Shown piece after piece: positions 19,609-26,560 of a stretch of 26,560 nucleotides of DNA. The position numbers were made by a program, and so were the translations under genes. The stretch comes from Thoreauomyces humboldtii (lineage: Eukaryota > Chytridiomycota > Chytridiomycetes > Spizellomycetales > Powellomycetaceae), in contig JADGJA010000271.1 in the NCBI GenBank assembly GCA_027596035.1, positions 1 to 26,560 on the forward strand, in the 5' to 3' direction. The notes below the pieces were generated by a model, which worked only from the letters and a program-made list of their open reading frames with translations, searched no databases and was not told where the DNA came from. Position 1 is the stretch's first letter, and every line of letters begins with the position of its first letter.

Positions 19609-20173
19609 TTACGCGTCAAGTTGTTTCCTTGTTCCCACGGACGGCCGCACCCCCTTTCCACGCAGCATGGAGCAAGTCAAGGCACCTTGAGGGAAGATGT
19701 ATGGCTTCTCATGGTCGACGGATGCACGTGCAATCACAGCGATGATCTCGCGACCGCAGTCTACATTGATGCGGGTTATACGCCATCGTGAAAGCTCGCC
19801 GTGCGTCCTCTTTGCTCTGGCCGTAGCCCGCAGATCCGAAGCCACGTAGTGTATTGGGCGCATGCGTGCCCCCGTCGAGAGCTCCAACAAGAATGTGTCG
19901 ACGGGCCTGAACGATCGAGTCGCTGTAACCTTGGTGTGGGTTTCTTGCAGTATCTCTCCTTTCTGATGACCTGTTGCTTCCCTTCTATATCCCTGCTCCT
20001 GTGATGACTACACTGTCATTGGAATGCTTCCTTTTCGCACCAACTTCTAAGCCATTCCCAGACTTGGACCAGAGAATTTGACAGGGTAGCCCACTGATGA
20101 TATCTTGGTCAAGAGTGGAATGCTCTTTGCCGAAGGTCAACCCATCCAGACCTGCTGCAACCGGAAAAGGCAA
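19609..20173 (-). CDS. Tentative spliced gene, unknown function
   Basis: Two open stretches on the minus strand join in phase: about 20041-20173 and 19609-19922, with a possible 118-nt intron (GTGCGA donor, TTACAG acceptor). The first reads LTFGKEHSTLDQDIISG and then CQILWSKSGNG. The second reads RPVDTFLLELSTGARM, IHYVASDLRATARAK, ITRINVDCGREIIAVIA and then a stop. The residue mix looks more protein-like than the shadow frames nearby. There is no ATG at the left end of the first stretch: the frame stays open to an in-frame TGA just beyond 20200, and an AACAG acceptor there could link an upstream exon I could not fix. I do not recognise the product. It may be a small gene, a gene relic or chance. 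Confidence 0.3.
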
Positions 20174-20720
20174 GAGATTCTTCGACTGTTTATCGTGAGT
20201 TCAAAAAGGAGAACAACGACCCTCTCTCGTGGTACCAGGTCACTCTCACCCAAAAGCAGAGGGTTGATCTCTCACGTTCGTTCGGTGTACATCGTTAGAA
20301 TGGGGTGGTGTTTTCGCCGGGAAAAGGGGGGAAAGAGGACGAGAGAGGGCTGTGAGTCAGCGTTTGGTCACCGCGCAAAAAACGCCAAGCCCATCCCACA
20401 CCACACCCCACACAGCAGCAGCAGCAGCATTCCCCCCATTTCGTTGTCGAACGCCTCCGGGCATTAACCCCAAACCTTCCACTCCGAGTCTCTCTCTCTC
20501 TCCGTCTCTCTCTCCGTCTCTCTTCAAGATCACCGCCATCTCGTTCCGGAGTTCAAGGCAGGGTCGCTTGCTTTTTTTTCCTGAAACTCTTGCCCAGCAA
20601 CTGTGTGACCTTCGACGTTCGTCACTTCTGTCAACACTTCCTCTGCTCCTGCAGCCCACCAAACGCTTTCCCATCTCGTGATCTCTCAACCTCGTACCTC
20701 GAGGGGACGACGATGTGCAG
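20174..20720. promoter_or_regulatory. Upstream and 5' UTR region of the RasGAP gene
   Basis: About 550 bp without a firm gene. It includes a CAG/AGC run near 20415-20430, a CT-rich microsatellite (20489-20523) and a T run near 20572-20580. TTCCTCTGCTCCTGCAG (ending at 20653) looks like a splice acceptor, so a 5' UTR intron or a missing first coding exon of the RasGAP gene may lie here. Confidence 0.4.
20489..20523. repeat. CT-rich microsatellite
   Basis: An imperfect (TC)n run interrupted by two CCG units, about 200 bp upstream of the RasGAP coding start. Pyrimidine tracts of this kind are common in fungal core promoters and 5' UTRs. Confidence 0.8.
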
Positions 20721-23700
20721 ATGACCTGCTCCACCGCCTTACAGTATACGGACGAGTCCGTTCGGCAATGCAAGGAGCTCGCGTCCTTCCTCAAAAAGAG
20801 GTCCTTGGTCGAGATGGAGTACGCGAAGAACTTATGTATGATCACCACGTCGCTTTCTTTTCGACCACTGTGCGCGGCTCTTCTTGGATCGCCACTCACG
20901 TCCCGCTACTTTCCTGTAGTCAAGCTCGCTCAGGGATATCAGCGTGTCCAGGCACCGGACGCGTCGGCAAAGGAGAACGACCGTCGGGCATCCCTCGGTG
21001 GAGGCGAACGCTCGTCCGAAGTCATAAGATCTCAACTCCTCCAGACGTGCGTCTCATGTCGCTCGGAATCTGGAAGTTTCATTCGCGTCGAAGCTGATCT
21101 GACCGATACCCAATTCCCGATCACAGGGCCGTATGGAGCAGCTTCTACGAGTACGTCGATCAGATCACAAAGACGGCCGAAACGCATGTGAGCGAGGACG
21201 TCGGGAGTCTTGCTAGATTGGAGTGGAGTGGTAGAATGACGCATTTGCATCTTAGAGGAATCTTGCACTTGCGTTGCAAAACAAGGTCATGGATCCCCTC
21301 CAGACGTCTATCAAGGACATGGAGGTCGTTCGAAAGCTCGTGAGTGACAAAAGCATCATCTTTCCGTTGACCGCTCAGCGGGATGCCCTCTAACACCTAT
21401 CTTTTAGCATGTTGACAAGAGCGTGGATCACAAGCGGAGTCTCCAGGATGCGTATGCTGGGCTACGGCGGGTAAACGCGCCGAGCGGCATTTGGTTCGAG
21501 TTCACAGGACTCAATCCATCATCTTGCAGGCAAAGGAAGACTATGACTCCTTGCAAAGCCAGGCGAACGAAGCGCAACAGAATCACACTCGTGCACGGAT
21601 GACCCAAGGCGTCAAGGACAAGGAGATCGAGAAGGTAATGGAGCGCAGCATGAGCTTTCCTGGCGGAGCATGCTCAGCTCATACCACCCATGTCAGCTCG
21701 CGAACAGGGCAGTGGTAGCCGCCGACAAAGCGGACGCTGCCAACGAGGCGCTGCAGGTGTTTGGAGAGATCTGCAAGGACTCGCAAGAGCAGTACTATGG
21801 GCAGATGCTCCCGGCGCTTTTTGTGGATATAAAGAAGCGAGAACACGAGCGCTCCAGGGTTGTGAAGAAAGTCCTGGTCGACACCGTGCACCTCGACAAA
21901 ACGTGTCGGGTCGCCAACGTTACAGCTATCGACCCATTCGCGGAACGACTGGCCTCGGTCTCGGTCTTGGACGACATCGAGGAATTTGCGGATACTCACA
22001 TGGTAGACGAACCTGGAGCCCAGGGTCGAAACGTCTCCGTGGCGGTGTTGCTCAATCCGGTCATGGCGGGACGAATGCTGGTGAAGCGGGGCGACTTTGT
22101 GGCCGGATGGAAGACGCGGTATTTCGTTCTCATGGACGACGGACTGCTCTATTGCTTTGACAATGAAGCCGCCGTCAAGCCACGTGAAGTCGTCTCTCTC
22201 CCACATAGCGCTGTTCATCACCTCGACAATAGCTATTTCACTCGACCGCACTGTCTGCAGATCATCAGTCTCACGCAAAAGGGGCGACAGACGTATAACC
22301 TTATCGCAGAATCTGCGGTATCGAAAGCTGGATGGATGCGAATGTTGAGACGATTTGCCTCATGCTGCATCAAGGGTGTGATAGCCCGAGAACAAACTGG
22401 GCTCCATCCCCTCGCCATTGAAGAGGATGAGCACGATTTCACCGTCGTACGATCCTTTTCGCTAGCCGTAACGGAAGCTAAGGACCTCAAAGCCTCCCAC
22501 GGCTTGGCTGCGCTGAACCCATACTGCATTGCGCTGCTGGACGATGTGAAACAGGCCCGATCTACGACGAAGAACGGGGACGCGCCGTTCTGGGGGGACG
22601 AGTTCGACTTCCCGAACATATGCGAGCATTACTCGCGGCTACGACTGGTCGTTTTCAATCACAGTCGTTTGCAGCGAGACACGGACCTGGGTTATGTGAG
22701 CATCAACCTGAATACTACTCGACCGTCTGTCAAGATCGAGCAGTGGTTCCCGATAAAACAGCTTCCACGACCGAACCACGCGGATGGGACAGCCAAGGGC
22801 GCGATACGCGTCGCTTACAGCCTCAATGTTCAGGAACTTCTTCCGTCGGACTGCTACGGAAGTTTTGTGGCCATGGTCACCGAGCCGTCTCTCACCTGCA
22901 TCAAAGTGCTCGGAGCCGTATGCGGCACCCAGCGGGAAGCCATTGCCAAAGTCTTCGTCAGCGTCCTGATGAGTCGACGGATGGAACTGGAGTGTTTGAA
23001 AACACTGCTTGGCGACGAGATTAGGGTCACCGAAAACCCCAACATCATCTTCCGAGGCAACAGCATGGCAACCAAATGCCTAGACCAGTACATGAAAGTC
23101 ATCGGGGCCAACTACCTTGCTGACACAATAGGATTGCTGGTCCAGCAGGTTTACTTTGCGAAGGATTTCTGCGAGGTGGATCCGAGTCGCGTGGAGCAAC
23201 CAGACGTGCTGGCACGGAATTGGAAACGCCTGAAGACGCTCGTGGAAGGCTTCTGGGACGCGATTTCCAAATCGGTGACCTCGTGTCCATCCGAGCTTAA
23301 GGAGGTCTTTGCGTTTATAAAAGAGTGTGTCACTGAGAAATGGAACGCAGAAAATCCGTCGGAAACGAATCAACCTGTGCAGTACGCAGCTATCAGCGGC
23401 TTCCTGTTTCTGCGCTTCTTTTGTCCTGCGATCTTACATCCAAAGCTCTTCAACCTTATACCCGAACATCCAGATTCAGGCACATCTCGAACCTTTACCC
23501 TCGTCGCAAAGATCCTGCAGAACCTCGCGAATCTATCGGATTTCGGGTCTAAAGAACCTTACATGTCAGACTGCAACGGATTCATCACATCCAATGTGGG
23601 CAACATGAAAGTATTCATCGACGGGATTGCGACTCGAAATCCTTCTCCCCCTCCTGCAGAACCATCCGGATCCGCCCGGAACTCCTGCGAACTTATCCCC

Positions 23701-25086
23701 ATGCCTCGTCGGGACGTGGAAGCGCTTTACCTCTTCTTCGCTGCCAACTTGGACGCCATCACGGAACACACTGCCGAGTCATCAATGGTCTCCGACCTAG
23801 TGAGAGAGTGCCGGACGCTCCAGAACATGCACGCGGACTTCAGATCATCCGGCGCCATGCGCGGTGGATCGGTCAGTTCCTTCACCAGTGAGGAATGCCT
23901 TGCGGGTCTTTCCAACCGAGGAGATGGTCCCCGGAAGCTTACAAGCGGCATGGCTAGCGTGGTGGGCGCAGGAGGCATCGGCGCTTCTCACACCGTATCC
24001 CAGATGTCCATCGCGTCCGGCGGTCAGTCCTTCAGACAGAAGGATCATCCTGCCATCAGTCTTTCCGATTTCTCGGACCCTGATCCAGCCCCGCATCTGA
24101 GACTGAAGGGGTCGCCTAGTTACAGCGCATCATCACCGAAAGGCGGGTCGTTGGACGACCTGCATGCCATCTTGGAGTCCATGGGAGATCTGACCGGTTA
24201 CAACAGTCCGACTGGGACCATCAGTAGACGGCAGAGCGAGACGGGAACAACGTCTCCCGTCCCTCCTGAAAGGAAAGGATCCAGAGTCCCCCCCGTCGAC
24301 AACCGCCTGGAAGGACCTACCATCGGAACCAGCGCAAGCTTCGACCGGCAACCTCCAATGGACCCTTCAGATCGCAACGGATTCTCGTATACCAGCTACC
24401 CTTCGTCTACCTCCGTCCGTCATCAACAACACGCACGCAAGAAGAGCGCCACGGGCGGGAAGAGCTTCATCAAAGCCCTCATGACGGCGGGAGGAGGAGG
24501 TGGAGGCGGAAGTTCGGCACCGGGATCCGGCACCAGCATCGTGGAGCTCGGAGACCGTCGTCGCTACGGCAGTTCCAGTTCGGTCAACTCGAGCACGTCG
24601 GGCGACTCCACCTACCAACCACCCCAACCGCAATCGCTCGTCTCCCGAAGACAGTCGGAAGACGACCGAAGACGATCCTCCCGTCTCTCCATCGACGCGG
24701 GAGGCGGCGGCGGCGGTCAGCTGTCACCTGCGCCCCCCGCGAGTCCCATCATCATGGAGCACTCGAACGAGTCGATCGAGGGATCCGTCCCCACTCAAGG
24801 GCAGTCGTCGCTGACGCCGCAGTTCAGAGGTGGATCCCTGGGATCCCTGAGAGCTCCTTCGGTCGAGATGACGAGGAACGGGACGGGACTGTTGATACCG
24901 GGACAGTATCCCATGCCGCCACCTATACCTGACGAGGCGGGGTCGGACGGTGCCGGGGGGGAGGGCGGTTCGCCTACGGATTCTGCGGCGGTCAGGGCCA
25001 ACAGGTTGAGGAGCATGTCCATGGGAAGCAAGGTCAAGAACAGGCTGAGCGTCATATGGAAGAACGGTACACCTGGTCAAAGGTAA
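20721..25086 (+). CDS. F-BAR / PH / C2 / RasGAP multidomain protein
   Basis: Seven exons keep one frame: 20721-20835, 20920-21046, 21127-21187, 21256-21339, 21408-21470, 21530-21634 and 21697-25086, giving 1314 aa from the ATG at 20721. Residues 1 to about 290 resemble an F-BAR coil: CKELASFLKKRSLVEMEYAKNL, then LALALQNKVMDPLQ and YYGQMLPALF. A PH domain spans about 305-408 (VKRGDFVAGWKTRYFVL), a C2-like domain about 437-566, and a RasGAP domain about 573-830. The RasGAP domain carries the arginine finger IIFRGNSMATK (Arg near 638) and FLFLRFFCPAI. PH-C2-RasGAP is the SynGAP/DAB2IP order; the F-BAR adds curved-membrane binding. The likely role is stimulating Ras GTP hydrolysis at membranes and so damping Ras/cAMP or MAPK signals. 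The tail (830-1314) is disordered with several RRxS sites. The start is uncertain: the F-BAR begins abruptly, so an upstream exon may be missing. Confidence 0.9.
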
Positions 25087-25454
25087 CCCACACCTAACTG
25101 ACATCCCCCCCACTTCCTTCCCTTGTTCTTTTCTCTTGCATCCCACCCCCTCTGCCTCCTTTTGTGTACATACTTCTTTGACGCTACTTATAAAGAGACT
25201 TTGCATGGCTTCATCGAGCAATCGCACCTCGAAATCAAGGACTAAGGAATGGGATGGCGTTTCTCTGCTGGTATCTTTTCATTCTCTTTCTCATCGCAAC
25301 AAATCCCATCCTCCGAAGAAAAAAAAAGAAGAAAGGACAAGCCAGATAGATGTCCCCGTTCTTTCGTCGTTCCCACCTGGGGAAATCATGCTTTACCACC
25401 CAGACACACACACCCCATATGCACGCTACATCACACTCTCTCCCCGTCTGACTT
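25087..25454. other. Convergent 3' intergenic region
   Basis: About 370 bp between the stops of the RasGAP gene (+) and the hydrophilic-protein gene (-). It contains an A-rich run near 25318-25333. I see no gene here; it should hold both 3' UTRs. Confidence 0.55.
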
Positions 25455-26428
25455 TCAGTAGCCGAGGGAAGCGCCGGCGCCCCTCTTCTCGCAGTAAAGA
25501 CCGGTGCCTTGGTGGGACCCGCCACGCTGCTCGAACTCCTGCATGGAGATGGGAGGGTTGTAGCGGATCTGCTGGACCTTGGGAGCGGCCGTGAGGTGCT
25601 CGTAGATGGGCTGAGCTTGGTGGTGGATGTGCTAAGAGAGACAAGGAGGAGACGAAAGAACAAGGTAAGAACAAGAAAGGATCAGTCGCTTGGAAGAAGC
25701 TGAAGGTCTATCATGGGAAGGGGCTCTGTTTTCTCTCTTTTTGCCCTTACCGTCTCGTCGATGGTCCTCCAGATGACGGGCTGGATCTCCTCGATGACGT
25801 GGACGTTGACCCTCTCCTTGACGACGGGGGCGTTCTGGAAGGTACCCTGATCGATCCTCTCGACGGCCTTGCCGCCCTGGGTGGCGAGCTGTCTCTGATC
25901 CCTGTACCTCCTGGCGTCCTCGGACGACAGGGCCTCTGCGATCTCCCTGCTGACGCCGGGAGCCTGGGCGTGGTGATGGACGGAAGGAGCTGTGACTGCG
26001 TCGGTGATGGGTTGGACGACCTGCTGGACGACGGTCTCGTCCCTCTCCCTCGAAACGTGCGGGGTGATGTGGGTCTCCTGCCTCTGACGGAGGTTCTCGA
26101 TCAGGAACGGTGCGTTCTGGACCCGACAGACCTCGGTGGGGTTCCTGGTGGTCGTGAAGGAACCGGGTGCGGACAGAGAGGAGCCGTTGTTGTTGTTGTT
26201 GTTGTTGAAGCCGGTGGTTCCCGAGATGGTGTTGGAGAACCCGAGGTTGCTGTAGTTGTTGGAGAAACCGGGTCCGCTGGAAGAGGAAGCCTGATGGGTG
26301 TAGCCTTGGCCTCCGTTGGGTGCGTTCTGGACTCGGACGTTGCCGTGCGTGTTCTGACCGTTGCCGTTGCCGTAGGCGCTGTTGGTGGTGGCGCCGCCGT
26401 GGCTGTAGGATCCAGAGATGAGACCCAT
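25455..26428 (-). CDS. Hydrophilic low-complexity protein with His-rich motifs
   Basis: Exons 25751-26428 and 25455-25631 (119-nt intron, GTAAGG donor, CTTAG acceptor) join in phase to give 284 aa. The first about 85 residues are Gly/Asn/Ser-rich, including a seven-Asn run. The body contains a repeated theme: RVQNAPFLIENLRQRQETHI, then VQQVVQPITDAV, VVKERVNVHVIEEIQPVIW and, across the splice, HIHHQAQPIYEHL. The end has YNPPISMQEFEQRGG. Short repeats of the type V.E.....I.PV or P.I flanked by His occur in hydrophilic, stress-associated fungal proteins of unclear function, and this protein fits that look. There is no signal peptide, membrane helix or enzyme motif. RVQNAPN/RVQNAPF appears twice, so an internal duplication is likely. 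The function is not assigned. Confidence 0.8.
26186..26207. repeat. GTT trinucleotide repeat inside the coding exon
   Basis: About seven GTT units on the plus strand, AAC on the coding strand, encode the poly-Asn run of the hydrophilic protein. The unit length preserves the frame, so copy-number changes would only alter Asn count. Confidence 0.9.
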
Positions 26429-26524
26429 TTTCTGTTTTTGACTGGGTTGTGTTGAAAGGGTTGGATAGGTGTCGAACGTGAGTGACGGACGATGGGGGAG
26501 AAAGGAGGGAGAGATGCGATGTGT

Positions 26525-26526
<2 letters not shown>

Positions 26527-26560
<34 letters not shown>
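26527..26560. repeat. AG dinucleotide microsatellite at the window edge
   Basis: About 17 perfect AG units run to the end of the window, about 100 bp upstream of the hydrophilic-protein start codon. On that gene's strand it is a CT tract, similar in type to the one upstream of the RasGAP gene. Its full length is cut off by the window edge. Confidence 0.9.

Overview
The window is nuclear DNA from a fungus, most likely a flagellated (zoosporic, chytrid-type) one. The fungal signs are many short GT-AG introns (about 59-119 nt), a fungal-type phospholipase D family protein, a short-stemmed Sso-type syntaxin and tightly packed genes on both strands. The zoosporic sign is an intact, spliced gene for IQCG/DRC9, a subunit of the ciliary nexin-dynein regulatory complex. 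Dikarya have lost that complex. A Cache/HAMP-like receptor at the left edge fits the same picture. No prokaryotic features, rRNA, tRNA or recognisable transposon were found. All exon joins were worked out by hand from splice motifs and reading phase; none is backed by transcripts.

Layout. 1-756 (+): 3' end of a Cache/HAMP-like membrane sensor. 994-2355 (-): single-pass, Ser/Thr-rich cell-surface protein. 2356-4703: gene-poor. 4704-6945 (+): two-HKD phospholipase D family protein in five exons. 7669-9445 (-): compact RhoGAP in eight exons. 9446-11536: non-coding, repeat-rich block with a diverged 173-bp duplication, five tandem copies of a 62-bp minisatellite and about 700 bp of degenerate relatives. 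11537-11940 (-): a small spliced gene of unknown function, head to head (69 bp between start codons) with 12010-13636 (+), a type II membrane glycosyltransferase (GT31/Fringe-like) with a C-terminal PAN/Apple-like module. 13974-15574 (+): plasma-membrane-type syntaxin with unusual N- and C-terminal extensions. 15768-17567 (-): DRC9/IQCG. 17829-19312 (-): mitochondrial ribosomal protein bL17m with a long C-terminal extension. 19609-20173 (-): tentative gene. 20721-25086 (+): a large F-BAR/PH/C2/RasGAP protein. 25455-26428 (-): hydrophilic, low-complexity protein.

There is no operon logic. However, several products belong to membrane traffic and small-GTPase control: the PLD family protein, the RhoGAP, the syntaxin and the membrane-binding RasGAP. 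The most interesting items are the F-BAR plus RasGAP architecture, the syntaxin with an unusually long lumenal/extracellular tail, the unknown small gene with a possible in-frame intron, and the minisatellite whose units keep a hairpin despite divergence.
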